The translations under genes and the position numbers were made by a program. A stretch of 64,000 bases of DNA from Aurifilum marmelostoma (Eukaryota > Ascomycota > Sordariomycetes > Diaporthales > Cryphonectriaceae), in the NCBI GenBank assembly GCA_027559495.1, contig JAMXSV010000003.1:496001-560000 (forward strand). Reading direction: 5' to 3'. The notes under the pieces were generated by a model. The model worked only from the letters and a program-made list of their open reading frames with translations. It was not told where the DNA came from and searched no databases. This document shows positions 47,368 through 59,826 of the stretch, piece after piece; the first letter of the stretch is position 1; the number at the start of each line of letters is the position of its first letter.

Positions 47368-47961
47368 GATGGGCAGGAAGGGAGCAAACAAAAGAAGAAA
47401 AAGAAAAGGAGTGATGGACAGACTGCTGGGCCTAGAGTGGTGAGGACAACATGGATTAAAGACGGCTTTGAGGTTTGTCGTTGTGAAAGGAAGGTTGTTT
47501 TAGAAGATGATTTGTTTCTGCAGGAGTTACGACGATGCTATGACGCTCGAGACGGATTGGGGCGCGGAAGGCATCCACCCCGGAGATCCCGCATCTACCA
47601 CAAGCACCAGTGGCAACAGCGACAAAAGAGGAGGAAAAAAGAAAAAAAAGCAGACAGAAAAACTAATGTATTACTTTTCGAGGGCGCCGAAATCAATTTG
47701 ATCTATCGATTAATGACATTGTATATTGTACGATCCTGGACATTGATTCCAGTCAGATCAGCGCGTGACATGGCGCCTCACTTGCAGCAGCGGCACTAGA
47801 TTTCCAGCAAGACCCCCGTCGCAAATCTGGCGACGCGAGCTCTTCGCAAAAGATGTGCCATCTGCCGCGGCCCGTGGCTTTGAGAGTTGAGTTCCGATCC
47901 ATAGACCAGAAACGGGCAGCCTTAACTGTAGGTCCTAGCTCCTGTCCGCTGTGACCAGCTT
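47368..47961. other. Spacer between rad14 and pho88
   Basis: Both flanking genes are on the minus strand: rad14 promoter at the left, pho88 3' flank at the right. A-rich tracts lie near 47395-47415 and 47625-47665. No gene supported. Confidence 0.5.
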
Positions 47962-48771
47962 TTACTCCTCCTTGGCGCCGCCGCGACCCGACCTCTCGGC
48001 AGCCTCGACAGCCTTGCGGTCGCTCTCGGGAGGGCCCTGCATGCTGCTCATGAAGCCACCAGCGGCCTTGAATGGTCGCTTGAGGTCTCCGGAGGCAGGC
48101 TGGCCGAGGACGTGGATCTTGAAGAGGTTGTTCTCGAAGGCGCCCTTGAGGGGGATGATGCTCTGGATCAGCAGGGGGTTGGTGTACTTGAAGTACAGGT
48201 GCATGACGGCCATCATGCCCACGCCCATCAGCTGAGAACGGAAGAGCTGCTTGAGCTGCGCCGTGTCGTATGCGTGGATCGTGGTAGTCACCAGCTTGGG
48301 CTCCTCGGACGAGCCCATGGGTGCCGGCTCGACGTACTTGAGGGTGGTCATGTCTACCGCAGGAAAATAGAGACTGTCAGTGCTACCTCGGTAATAATCC
48401 ACTTGTGGGTCAGTCACGGATGACCCGGGGAGGATGCGCACCCTTCTTGCTGTCAATCTTGGTCTTGATGAAGTAGTAGACACCCATGATGATCAGGTTG
48501 CTGAGGATGTAGAGGCCGCGGACGCCATTGAGAACATTAGGATCGTCAAAGGGGACCTTTTTGGACACCTGCATCATACCCAGTATGATCACCACGTTGA
48601 CGCTAAAATGTACAAGACAACATGTCAGTATGATTGCGCCGTGGAAAACAGTCCGTGGCTACGGTCGCGTGCGCCATAACCTGCAAGTCGAGATCCAGCA
48701 ATGCGCGGCTCTTGATGCGAAAGCCTTGGAGAGGTGACAAAGACATACATCTGAGGACTAAGGCCGGCCAT
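47962..48771 (-). CDS. pho88: Pho88/Snd3, ER membrane protein
   Basis: Pho88, also called Snd3, is an ER membrane protein of the SRP-independent targeting pathway, first linked to phosphate transport. Three exons are proposed: 48771-48749 (only 23 nt), 48602-48442 and 48353-47962, 191 residues, frame kept. Family landmarks are seen: an N-terminal hydrophobic helix (VNVVIILGMMQVSKKVPFDD), a second span (LYILSNLIIMGVYYFIK), DMTTLKYVEP, and MHLYFKYTNPLLIQSIIPLK followed by GDLKRPFKAAGGF. The length and order match yeast Pho88. The donor of exon 2 is GTGCGC, which is unusual, but the join rebuilds the conserved block exactly. It shares an upstream region with the methyltransferase-like gene. Confidence 0.95.
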
Positions 48772-49489
48772 CTTGATGGATTTATTTGATAGTAAAAGAA
48801 GGGAAGAAAGGGACAGGAAGGGGTGGGCGCTGGAGCTGGAGGGCGAGTCTCAAGAGGACAGTCGACGTTGAGGATAGAGTAAAGGAATCCGCAGAGAGAC
48901 AGTTTGTTGAAGCTCGGCATACTTTTTGCCTGCAGCTTGGGGTTCACCACAGAGATGCCACCTCTCGGCTGAGTAGGCTTGTGCTCTAGTGGGCCTAGCC
49001 TCTTTTGCTGGTATCAAGCCTGATTGGCCACTGCAGGCTCTAGCTGAATCGCCATGGCCTGGCAGCCCTGGCTCTATGCGATAAGACCCTGATAAGACAG
49101 GTCCAGGCTCTAGAATATTTTCGCATCTTACATAAAATCTCTTAACGTCTTGGCCCTCTCTAACCCTTATTTTAGATACCATTTTCAATCAAGCCAAGCA
49201 GATGCAGCCCCTCTATTTGTCCGACCACTAACGCACGGCATATTTGCCCTGCAGAAGGACGCAGTCGTCTTTGTAAATGGTGGTCAGACCACTGAATTAT
49301 GGAGATCCTCTGGCCAAGTACTTTACTACTATTACCGACTTCCGTCTTCTTTGCTACCAGTGAGGAGCAGCAGTCAGAGCTTGAAACCTTGAAAACTCGC
49401 ACTTGATATTCCAGGCCCTAAGAGATGTCCCGAATCAGGGCACAGAACACAGCAGGAAACAGCATATCTTCGCACCCTCAAGGTCCACC
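48772..49489. promoter_or_regulatory. Divergent promoter, pho88 and methyltransferase-like gene
   Basis: Shared upstream region of two divergent genes. No gene supported. The ATG at 49490 has the context CCACCATGG. Confidence 0.5.
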
Positions 49490-50110
49490 ATGGATTCAAA
49501 CTTGCCAGTGCTGAGTGACGAGCCATCTCGCTATCCAGATCTCTGCCTCAGCCTCTCCAACAAGCTCATCCACCGTCTCACAAACATTCTTGGTCCCGTC
49601 AAGGACAGGTCGAGCATCACCCTGGTCCTCTCCGTTGGCAGCGGAAGTGGGCTCCTGGAGGCTCACCTGCAAGCCCACTGGGCATCTCGTCCCGAGTGCA
49701 ATCTCGAGGTGCGAGGCATTGAGATCCGAACGGCACCCAGCACACGTCCCGTCAACCGTTGGCTTCCTGAAAAACACTGCAGCACCGTCAGAGGCACCTG
49801 GGAGCTCTCCTCAGACCTCCAATCTGCAGGGGCCCTGATGTTCGTCTACCCGCGAGAACCTGGCTTGGTCAGCCGCTATCTGTCCACGGCCACCAAAAAC
49901 CAGAATCATCTCTTGAGCACGGTGGTGTGGCTAGGCCCTCAGGCTGACTGGCAGACATTTGAGAGCTGCCTGCGCGATGCACCAGGTTTTGGACCTGTCG
50001 AGATCATACAGGATTGCGGATTGGTCGAGTACGAGATGATGGCCATTATTCGCAGAGCATTGACCGGCACTCTCACACCACCACCTCCTCCTCCTCATCC
50101 AATAGTCTAA
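49490..50110 (+). CDS. SAM-dependent methyltransferase-like protein
   Basis: A 206-residue single-exon protein from the ATG at 49490. It has a class-I methyltransferase motif I (TLVLSVGSGSGLLEAHL) and an acidic post-I position in EVRGIEIR. A further beta strand (ALMFVYPREPGL) and a hydrophobic block (TVVWLGPQADW) fit the rest of the Rossmann fold. A Pro-rich end (TPPPPPPHP) follows. Short for a free-standing methyltransferase, so it may be catalytically reduced; the substrate is unknown. It is divergent from pho88. Confidence 0.75.
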   Translation: MDSNLPVLSDEPSRYPDLCLSLSNKLIHRLTNILGPVKDRSSITLVLSVGSGSGLLEAHLQAHWASRPECNLEVRGIEIRTAPSTRPVNRWLPEKHCSTVRGTWELSSDLQSAGALMFVYPREPGLVSRYLSTATKNQNHLLSTVVWLGPQADWQTFESCLRDAPGFGPVEIIQDCGLVEYEMMAIIRRALTGTLTPPPPPPHPIV

Positions 50111-51952
50111 CGTTGCAAAGAGTCGACGCCAGCGTCGAAAGGCTCAGCGGGCACTCGCCTTCGAACAGGCGGGAGAGACTGGGCTTGAACCGGAATTTCC
50201 GTCCATCATCAGAGAAGCCCGGGATATTCGGGACCTGAGTGCCCCAACAAATGGATTTCATTTGACTATCAGTGGTCAGTGTGTGGGTCTCTTCTCTCTA
50301 GATCAAGTCATGCTGTACATCTATCCCCTATCGTGATCTCTCTTGGTGCTTCGCACCCGCAAATTGCCTCCACGCAAGTGTCATGAATGAGGGCTCTATC
50401 GGGTTTCTCCTCGGGGGCCACCCGCCGGCCCGCCGGCCAGCGCACAAGAGTCGATACTCGCACGCTCCTTACGTACATTAGGTATGTATGCGATGGTGCG
50501 CAGGGTTGCATTCATTCATGAGACGAGCTGGGAGCGACACAGACGGCACCACGACGTGCACGGCTTTTGTAGTCGCAACGCGGAATCGCGGAAAGGCCCG
50601 CACCGCGCACCGAGGCTTTTTGTTCCTTCTCATTTGTCACCCGGTTGTCTGTCGTCCTATCGTCCCATTCCTTTCTGAACAATTTGTTCATCCTGGTTCT
50701 TCTTCCTTCATTTTTCCCTAAGACACAATGATGCCATCGGTGGGGCATTAGACCGTTCTACTGCTTATCTAGAATCAGTATAGACCACAACAGTAGTGGC
50801 AACGTTGGTGGGGATGGTGGCTCCATCGTGCGTGGGACTGCGCTGCTCTGGACCCCTGAAATTTGGCCCAACATTTGGCAGACTGAAGGGGGAGCCATCT
50901 CACAGGCCAAGCATGTCATGTCGACGCCCGCGACATTTTTCAAGTAACGTCCTTGATCGGCTGACTATCACGTACATTTTGTGGTACTCTAATGATCTAG
51001 ATTTCCGCATTGGGCCATGCCCCCGCCTGCCTTGGCACCCAATGATTGACAAGAGCAGTGCATTTCAGCTAGATTGTTTTTTGTTCTTGTCAGTCAGGCG
51101 GTGTTGTTGTCCCACATAAACTTCAGTTGGTAGGTGTGGGGTGGGTGCCGCATTACTGCTCCCAGTAGTATGCAGCATCAGCCAGGCGCAGCCTTGTTCC
51201 ATGTGGTTATGCGGTTAGGAGCGCACAGCTCGAACCTGGTGAACCCCGTCCTTCTTTGTACGCCTGTCTCACAAAGACTGTCTCGACATGGATGGCCAGA
51301 GTACTGTTGCCCACCAGTCGGGAGATTTGGGTCAACAGTAGTACTGTATCTTGGATGGATTCGAATTGTGGCCCTGTCCTCTACTAGTAACAGAGCCAAC
51401 CAGGGTCAAGTACCTGTTCCAAAAGAACAAGGCTTACAAGTGTGACATTTACATCGGGGCCCCGTCCTTAGTCCAGCACAACTGGGCCACACTGGCCCCC
51501 TGTGCTCCTCTGCGTCGCGGTCCAAACCCACCATGCTTCGTCCGTACAGGGCCACAGGGACAGAAGGGGTGTCGAATCAGTCCACATGAAATCTAGCATC
51601 TCCGTTTTGCTTGGCGTGTCCCGCGTTACATCGGTGCTGGAAAGTCACTGGATAGGGGCGAATTCCCACCGCATTTGGCCCAACGTCACGATTCAAGGTT
51701 CCTTTATTCTCTTATTTGAACCTCGGCAGACTCCCTTTTTTGGAAACTTGCTACACCGTTGCCCTCCTCCCCATAAACCCACCTCGTCCTACTCGTCCTC
51801 CTCCTCCTCCTCCTCCTCCTTAAGAACAAATAAAAGACCTCGACTTCAGAAAGTGGTGACTGACTGACTCGTCCTCGCCCACAACCTCCACTATCATCGA
51901 AAAATTATCATCATCATTATCAACGTCAACAACAACAACAACAACAACAACC
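50111..51952. promoter_or_regulatory. Spacer and promoter of the reductase gene
   Basis: About 1.8 kb without a supported gene. Close to the next start it has a CTC/CCT tract (51786-51822) and then a (CAA)n leader at 51927-51951 ending right at the ATG. Unstructured CAA leaders generally allow efficient translation, so high expression is plausible. Confidence 0.5.
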
Positions 51953-53242
51953 ATGGCCACCACCGTCAACAACAAGGCCCTCATCTACAAGCGCGTCCCG
52001 GAGGGCCTCATCCGGCCCAACGTGGACATGGCCTTTGAGGACCGGCCTACGGAGCTCACGCCGCCTCCCAAGGGCATGGTCGTCAAGACTCTCATCATCG
52101 GCTTCGACCCGCACATGCGCGACCGCATGAAGGGCCCCACCTTTGAGAGCTACGTGCCGGGCTACGTGCCAGAGGAGCCCATGAACACCTTTGCCGTGGC
52201 CAAGGTCCTCAAGAGCGACCACCCGAAGTACAAGGAGGGTGATCTCGTGGCGGGCGTCATGCCCATTGCCGAGTACGGCATCATCCCTGAGCAGGTGAGT
52301 GTCTGATTGGTTGAACCAACTCTCTCGGGAGGTCCAAGGAATTGGCAGTGCTGACGACGGTGTTGGCGGCGGGATGAAGCTTATCGAGGCCAAGCCGATG
52401 GCTGCGTACATGATCGAGAAGCTGGAGAACAAGTACAACCTCGACCTTGCCAACTGGGTCGGGCCCCTCGGCCTGGCTGGCCAGACCGCATGGGTAAGTC
52501 TCATTCAAATTCTCCGCAAGACAGAGTGAGGATGAAGACTGACAAGACGGGGAAACAATCAAGAACTCCTTCTACGGTCTCGTGAAGCCAGAGAAGGGCA
52601 AGACCATCTGGGTCAACGCCGCGTCCAGCGCCGTGGGCGAGATCGTGGTGCAGCTCGCCAAGAAGGAGGGCATGCGCGTCATCGGCAGCGCCAGCTCCGA
52701 CGAGAAGGCCAAGTACGTCGTCGAGGAGCTGGGCGCCGACGCGTGCTTCAACTACACCAAGGAGAACTGCAACGATGCGCTCAAGAGGCTCGCCCCGGAG
52801 GGTCTGGACGTGGTGTATGAGAATGTCGGCGGTGATCACTTTGAGGCTGCTATCAACAACATCAACTGGTTCGGCCGCATCATTGTCTGTGGCATGGTAA
52901 GTTTGACTGCTTTTTTTCTTTGTCTTTTGAGAGATAATCACTGATTCCATTCATCAGGTCTCAACATACAACAAGCCTCAGGAGGAGCAGTACAGAGTCA
53001 AGAACCTGGCCGAGATCTTCCGCAGGCGCATCCACATCCAGGGATTCATCTTCTGGGACGACAACATCTACACGCCCAACATCGCCAGCTTCTGGGAGAA
53101 GATGCCCAAGTGGATCGCCGACGGCTCCATCAAGGCCAAGACGACTCACTTCGAGGGTTTTGAGAATGCGCAGGATGCCTTCCTGTCGCTCTTCACAGGA
53201 AAGACCTTTGGCAAGGCCACGCTCAAGGTGGCAGACCCATAA
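51953..53242 (+). CDS. MDR-family NADP-dependent double-bond reductase
   Basis: A zinc-independent medium-chain dehydrogenase of the LTB4 12-hydroxydehydrogenase/prostaglandin-reductase type, which reduces the C=C bond of alpha,beta-unsaturated aldehydes and ketones. Four exons are proposed: 51953-52294, 52380-52493, 52564-52896 and 52958-53242, 357 residues, all phase 0. The catalytic-fold N-terminus has GFDPHMRDRM and a cofactor entry YGIIPEQ. The Rossmann segment is NAASSAVGEIVVQLAKKEG with IGSASSDEKAKYVVEELGAD and the signature DVVYENVGGDHFEAAI. Structural zinc Cys residues of true alcohol dehydrogenases are missing, as expected. The acceptor of intron 1 (GAAG) is weak, but the alternative reads into stops. 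Likely cytosolic; detoxification of reactive carbonyls is an inference from the family. Confidence 0.92.
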
Positions 53243-53890
53243 ATGGGGGAGAGGGGATCAGGAGACCGAAGATGAGAACAAATACCCAGCAGCACAACAA
53301 AAAAGAGCAGTGGTGCTCGAGTGACGACTTGCCAGACTGCGGATTGAAATATACGGGTCCATACTACTGCTACTACTATGGTACTATGAAACTTTAAAAA
53401 AAAGTTGCAAGTCCTTGAATTCCACAATGCATTGCATTAGTCCTACCTGTCAAACCTGTCAATCACTACTTAGAGCGCACTTGTGTTGCCCGGCTATAAA
53501 TAGCTGCCCGAGCGTTGAGAAGTGTCAGTGCGAATATGCACCGCCAGCACTCCCACTTGCAGCCAAACTGGATTCGACCTAGTTTTTTGTCGCTCAGACA
53601 CAGGCGGCCCAAGAGCAAAGGTACGCTAGCTATAGTACCTGTTTAGCCACAAATCAAACCGACGACGCTGGACGGCATGTCACTGTAATTTAGGGCTCTA
53701 CCGCTCCTGGATTCACTAACATACAGCCATAGAGGACTGTACCCCAGAAAATATTATACACTTGATATACATCGATCGATTTTATAGCTACACCAACTAG
53801 ATGGCTTTTTCCGCAAAGAAGATTAAAGACAAAATATTAATAAGTAATACAAAATTCCAGGCACAAGTAAGATAAATTCCTCTTCGTTGA
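53243..53890. other. Convergent spacer
   Basis: 3' flanks of the reductase (+) and the thaumatin-like gene (-). AT-rich with no gene. Confidence 0.5.
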
Positions 53891-54986
53891 TTACTGGAGG
53901 ATGGAAGCAGGGCAGTCGTGGCCAACACAGCACTCAATAACACCGCTCTGGCAAGCACCCCAGGAGTTGGCACCATTATCATTAGGGAATGTGTCTTTAT
54001 GCGTAACGGGTCAGCGATGATCAGGCCAATATCAACAGATGAGAGGAGAGCACAAAGAAAAGGGGGGAAAAGGTCAAAGAACTCACAAGCAGCACCCGCA
54101 CAGGGAGCAAAGAAAGGAGCAGCAGTCGTGTCGGTGGTAGAGGCCCGTTCGGGGTTCACGCAGGCGTTCTCGCCGTCGTTGTTGGCACAGGTGATGCCCG
54201 TCTCAAAGAGGTTCGTGTTGCAGCCGACGACGTAGACTCCAGAACACTGGCAGGTGATGGCCGCAGAGAACCCGTTGACGTACGAGATGTCAATATCAGC
54301 GATTGGGAAATCGTAGCCATCCGCTCTGTAGTCCTCACAAGGTCAGTTCCTATAGACTACCTAAGGTCCGTTGACAGATCAAAATGAAATAAATCAAGTA
54401 GCAGGTATCAGGGGATGAAGTGGGACGTATTTACACCACGTAGGACAGCTCAATAAGGGAGTCGTCACCGGTCAGGGCGTAGTTGCCATCGTTGACGGCG
54501 ACGTTTCCAGCGTAACCGGAGGGGACTGCAAAAGTGGCCGTGACACCATTGGCAATGACACCGTTGGCAATAGCACCCCCCGATGCAGTAGGACTGCCTG
54601 CATTACGTGCGTGGGATGTAGTGATTGCGTCGCCTGAAGCAAGGTGTTGTTAGCATGCTGGATTCGATCGTGTGCATTCTCACCCTGTTTAGGGGGCCTT
54701 GCTTACCGTGGTTGTTCCAGACCTTGATGGTAAGGTACTCGGGGCCCTCATCGATACGCTTCTGGAGGGCACGGTCCTCGAGGCCCAGCTCATCGGTCAA
54801 CCCAAGGGCCGCGTAGATTGGGTTAATGGTAGGAATAGGGTCGTTGAGAGCGCCGTGGATGGCCGTTCCAAGTGTCGGTGAGATAATACCGTCCGAAGTC
54901 GCCGTCGCTGTGGCAGTAGGACTAGCCATGGCAAGATTGGCAAGGCCCAAGAAGGAGAAGATAGCCGCGGACTGAAACGTACTCAT
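53891..54986 (-). CDS. Secreted thaumatin-like protein
   Basis: Four exons are proposed: 54986-54707, 54633-54435, 54325-54087 and 53994-53891, 273 residues. Donors are GTAAGC, GTAAAT and GTGAGT; all phases agree and the total is a multiple of three. A signal peptide covers residues 1-21 (cleavage near LAMA/SP). The mature part begins Thr/Ala-rich. The thaumatin-like fold then shows beta strands (EYLTIKVWNNHG), Cys-rich loops (ITCQCSGVYVVGCNTNLFET), NPERA, and FFAPCAGAAYTFPNDN joined across the last intron. The end is CQSGVIECCVGHDCP. Fungal thaumatin-like proteins are secreted and may bind or cut beta-1,3-glucan, or shield the wall; activity here is not proven. Without splicing, the 3' exons are unreadable. 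Confidence 0.85.
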
Positions 54987-57900
54987 TTTGGCAGAATATT
55001 TTATCCTTTATTGTGAAAAACTATAATTACAGGATGGGGGATAGGTGTATATTTGAGAAAATGATGCTGTCGAAGGACGAATATTGAGGGTGGTGATAAC
55101 GGGGATCCAAGAACCAAGTGAAAGGGCTTCCAAGCTGATATTTATACGCTTGAGAGGCAGAATATTTACATTGCCCCTTCTCTCTCACAACTTCTCCTGA
55201 TCAGGCAGCCATGTTCAGCTTCTTCCCCCATTGAGCACAGGATGGTATCCCATGTGAGAAATCTCGCCAATTTCCGTTGTTTCCGTGGCAGCAGAGTGGT
55301 GACAACAACCATAGCACCGTTCCCCGAGAACCCAGGCAACCACTCTACTAGGTTTACTTAGTCTGCAAAGTACGACCACAGATGGATGGCGATCCTTTCC
55401 ATTACTAGGATTCATGAAGTTCAATAGCCTCGACCGGTGAATCGAGGAGATGGGGAGACCTGTGGCGTTGGAGGAAGGCAACAGTGGAGTACGAGACGAT
55501 TGCGAAAGCGGGAGAGGGATCGTGTTGGAACATGAATTTGACATCTGTCACAAGTAATCAAGGCTGAAGATGAATTGGTTGCCTATTATTGCCCGAGGAG
55601 CCTTCGTCCTCAGGCTCTCAGGCACTCGCTAATTACAACCAGAGGCCAATATCCCATATGAGGATCGAAAGCGGGTGGCCAACAGACTTGGGGGTTTTCT
55701 CATATCTATTTTCAGGCCTGTTGGACTGACATCTACTTGATTGAATCCTTCATATAATAGCATCCTATCCGATATCTCTTGTGCACATACGAAAGAACCC
55801 AGCATATGATTGCCACGCATATTACAAGAATGGCGGCTCATGTTTTCCACTGCCCGGGAAGAATCGACACCTCTAGCCCATTTAACATCGAATACTATTA
55901 CGGAACTTTCACAGCGTAGCAGGTCATACCTTCTGCCACTGGCCATGCTCTCCCGGATACCGGCTGAGGTTCCACTTTGGAGTGACTGCGTGTGCACGAT
56001 CCATGCATCGCTCACAGATGAGCCCGTGAGATGAGCCCGTGCGATATCGCGCGGGAGGATCCGTGTGTGGCGGGGTCCGGGAACCTGGCTCGTTGTCAAG
56101 GCTCAGAAAGGCAAATTCAATAGTTGATCCTCGAAGCCCAGAACATGCCTGAGGGAGGCGCAGCCTGACAAGGCTCAGGCCAACGGCCTTGCAATGTCGA
56201 CATGGGACCGGCCACGTGCTGAGCCCTGATCGGCCCATAAAATAAAATTTGACCTTGGGGATGTGAGAAACATGTCAGTATTCTCCATCGAAAAAGCATT
56301 TAGTGAGGGAGAGGAAACAGAAAAGTAGTTATCAGTCGCAAGAGCCTCATGCGTAGCAAGCTCCCTTGGAACTGACAAGAAGTACACCTCTTTGATCATA
56401 GACAGCCTGTGGATGCGACTCCATTGCAAAGTTCTATTCAAATCGGGCAATATTCGGACCAGTAACCACATACGATGTTTGCCTGGCCTGAGCTAGGCAC
56501 GGTTGGGTGAAGGAGGTTTGCGGTGGACGAACTTGCATGGCGAAATGCTTCGGATCCTTGCAACCCGACCGCGTCATGCACCGAAATGGAAATTTAGGTA
56601 TCGGACCGAAGGGTGTCCAAGGCTCTCAAGATAATTATGCCCGTTACTGAATGTTAAGTTAGCAACCAGAAGCTTACAGGGGCTGGGTTAAAAATCCCAT
56701 AAGGATTTCGCAACCATCACTCGAAAGCTTTCATTGAGACTCTTCGACACGATGATGGAACAATTGTGATAGGGGGATACCTGAGCGGTGGATTCGTGGT
56801 TTTGTGCAAGTCTGAACGTTGGGCGCTTCCCAGATCCCTTCTCCTCGTTTGCCCCCTGGAGTTTAATTACATCGGAAGATAAAGAAGAGGCTTACTACTT
56901 TGTCTACATTCCGGAGAATGTGATGATGAACCCGCCATTCTGATCAGCTACAGTCCGTTGCAGCTGCATTATCTGGTTGATTGCAAAACCACGATAGTGT
57001 ATACTGCACTTGCCTCACCGAAAATCGCAGTGATCAATGTTCTGCTGCATCGCCAATGAACTCCTAATGAAGGCAATATGCAGCTTTTGTACGGTCATCC
57101 TCGGTAGCTTTTGTTGGTAACTACTCATATATGCTATTCGAAACTCAAATCCAGGCGAGTAGAAAGGCATACGGCCAATTAGTCTCCGATGTAAGAGGCT
57201 CTGACCACGCGTAGTCGATGCTAAAAGTACAAGTCTCGAACACAAACGGCCCCCCCCCCCCCTGGCTTGGATTGACCAATTGAGCGAGCCGTGACGGGGT
57301 TCCCAATCCCTCGGGTCTTCATGGGAAAATGAGGCCTTCCCAATCAGTAACATATTGGCCCGGGAGACAGCAAAAGTCTGTTCAGTCCTTGGACGCATGT
57401 GTTGTTGGGCTGCTTGTGCCACGCCACAGCTCGAGCTGGCCCAGCTAAAAGTTAAGGTGGTGGGCATCACAAAATGCTTGCTTTGAACATTCTTCGTTTC
57501 TGGCGATACCTCTAGGTTCTAATTTCATCTGGGTAATTATACCTGATTAGGTCTTAAAAGGCGTTCAGATAGACAGAGATAGTGTGGTGACTATTGAACG
57601 GCCTTTGAATCATATGCCTACATTAAACCTCCCAGGGGCTCAGGCTTGACAGTTCGAGGATTGTTACCAGCCGGTGAAAGCCGCTTACGATCATATATTA
57701 ACCAGTCTTCACTCTGAGCTAACCACCATTCTTATGTAGACTATACCTTAATAATGAAGATATGACAAGGCAGGAATCCTCTACGCATGCATAATACTTA
57801 GCACAATTCTATAATGGCATACAGTATCCTACCAAAAGTGCTACATATTGCTATACTGGAGGGGATGTGATGTGCCTTCCACGTGGATAATGCTCATCAT

Positions 57901-58717
57901 TCACCCCATAATGGCCTATTAGACGATCAACACAATACACTTGTACTTAGCCTTACAGCAAAAGATGCGGCTCAGTGAATTGCAGGCAGATCCTCCGGGT
58001 GGATCCATCAGCGACAGCGAGACTGGTGCTTGTTTGTCCGGCATCCCCGTCACCACAAGCTACTTTTTCACACTGACAGATGGCTGCCTGGTCTAATACT
58101 TCGGAATATTACATGTATCCTCCTGAACAGTAAACTTTGCCGAGCTTCCGAGATAAGAGTGTGAGAGTGGTGTGACACTGGTGTGTAGGATCCTGACGCG
58201 TGGGTATAATTACGGCATGAATGCATCCCACAGGCAGCCTGGGATGCACAGATCATTTCAAGGATAGCCAGAAAGTCTTTGGGCGAAGGATACCCTGCCT
58301 GAATATGATTGGCATGAACAGTACTAGTTCTGTATACAAAGTGGCTTGAGTACTTGAGAATACATGTAAAAGGTTCCATCTCTACCTAGTTGTTTCCCGA
58401 CGTGTTTAGGTGTCGAATCCTTCGTAATGACTTGTTATTTTACCAACGAATCTTATAGCAACATCTTGTTCAGTTCACCGTGAGTTGACCACTGAAAATT
58501 TTTACATCTACGGTAGAACATCTCGATTATCGAAAGACACGAACAGAAATCAGCCATTGAAAATGACACAACATACATTGATTACGGACTCAATTATATC
58601 GTGCCAAATGATGACCTGATCCCACCGAACGGGCTTGAGATTTCTCAAATTGCTGACCTGAATCCACGGCAAGAGTTTGTCTGTATCCGCTTCCTCCCCA
58701 GCGCAGTGGGTCACAAA
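54987..58717. other. Gene-poor region, 3.7 kb
   Basis: Promoter of the thaumatin-like gene at the left, then mostly empty sequence. Minus-strand ORFs at 56099-55629 and 57467-57015 lack motifs, and the first does not start with ATG. A 13-C run lies at 57250-57262. No transposon features are seen. Confidence 0.4.
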
Positions 58718-59128
58718 TCACTCAATCCCGCTGCCTTTCTTGGTATCCTGGTCCCCACACCAGCACTCGCAGCCCCCCAGAAGGCTGCACTTGCAGTGAC
58801 ACTTGAACGGCGGCGGATCGTCTTCATCCTTCCTGTAAAAGGTAGGATCACGGCTCTCGGCAATGTGCGCTGACAGGTCCGCCAGGGCATCCATCATCGG
58901 CACGATCTGGTCGGAGCGGACGTCGAAGTTGAAATCGTCCTTCTGGGATGAAGACCGTGCCGCCCAAGGCGGAGCTTCGTTGTTGTTGTTGACATGCGCC
59001 TGAGCAGGTGTCTGCTGTGGCGAGGGCACCGTCGTGATGGACTGCTGGCGGTATACAGCTTGACGTGAGGCCGAGACCTGCCACGAGAAGGTCAGGCAGA
59101 GCGCGGCGAGGCTCTTGAGAGGGTGCAT
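58718..59128 (-). CDS. Small secreted CxCxC protein 1
   Basis: 136 residues, no intron. Signal peptide at about residues 1-20 (LCLTFSWQVSA/S). The mature N-terminus is Gln/Asn/Ser-rich. A short hydrophobic helix follows (QIVPMMDALADLSAHIAES), then an acidic Pro linker. All six mature cysteines sit in one block, KCHCKCSLLGGCECWC, at positions 110, 112, 114, 120, 122 and 124 (C-x-C-x-C-x5-C-x-C-x-C). The next minus-strand gene to the right has the same layout, so the two are probable tandem paralogues. The signature does not match a fungal effector family that I know; it resembles metallothionein-type CxC clusters. Secreted effector-like or metal-binding roles are inference. Confidence 0.8.
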   Translation of the reverse strand: MHPLKSLAALCLTFSWQVSASRQAVYRQQSITTVPSPQQTPAQAHVNNNNEAPPWAARSSSQKDDFNFDVRSDQIVPMMDALADLSAHIAESRDPTFYRKDEDDPPPFKCHCKCSLLGGCECWCGDQDTKKGSGIE

Positions 59129-59826
59129 GATAGTGTGTATTTCTTCGCAACGAGTGTTTGTGCGAAAGGGTTAGGAGTCGCGTGTTGATCAAGTTTCCGT
59201 AGAGTTTTGTCTCGACGATTGGATAGAATGAGGGTAATCGAGCTACTATAGAACGCAGAGACGGAGGAGGAAGTTTAGTTCAGGTCATATCTCTCGAGTT
59301 CGGTTCTTCACATGCATTTCAGCTGGACCTCAGCGACTAAGCCCATCTCTGTTAACGTCGCTTTGTTATCAAGAAGACAACGAATAAGAATTTCAGGAAT
59401 TCATCCGATGACGAGCACACTTCGGACGCGACTAGAGATAGAGGTATGAGAGTGATTCTGTTTTCATGCGTCTTGGAAGCAGTCGCGAGGCTTTCAGGAG
59501 CTCAGGAAGTGCATCTCATCATTGAGGGCTGGAGAGTCGGAGTTTGATATGAAGGTGAAGATTTTATCTTAGAATAAATTCGTTGCGAGGGATCGTTCTA
59601 CATGTAGACATGGAGGCCAAGGACAAGGACACAACTATTGTCATTTTCTGTCTGATTGACGTTTTTATATGGTTGAATTTCCAGAGTTCAGATCAACCAC
59701 ACGACCTTTTATATCGGAACAGAAGCCGAATTCAATGATACCCTCCAATGGACCGATGACCCTTAACTTGTCCCAGGTCTCCCTCTCTCCCATGCCTTGT
59801 GACGCCCCGTCTATACATTCCTCTCG
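59129..59826. other. Spacer between the paired secreted genes
   Basis: The 698-bp region between the two tandem secreted genes, both on the minus strand. It should hold the promoter of the left gene. No ORF of note. Confidence 0.5.

Noticed and set aside
46741..47799. 352-codon plus-strand ORF across rad14
   Set aside because: It runs antisense to the rad14 exons and has no motifs; rad14 is clear on the other strand.
55629..56099. 156-codon minus-strand ORF
   Set aside because: Non-ATG start and no motif; in an otherwise empty region.
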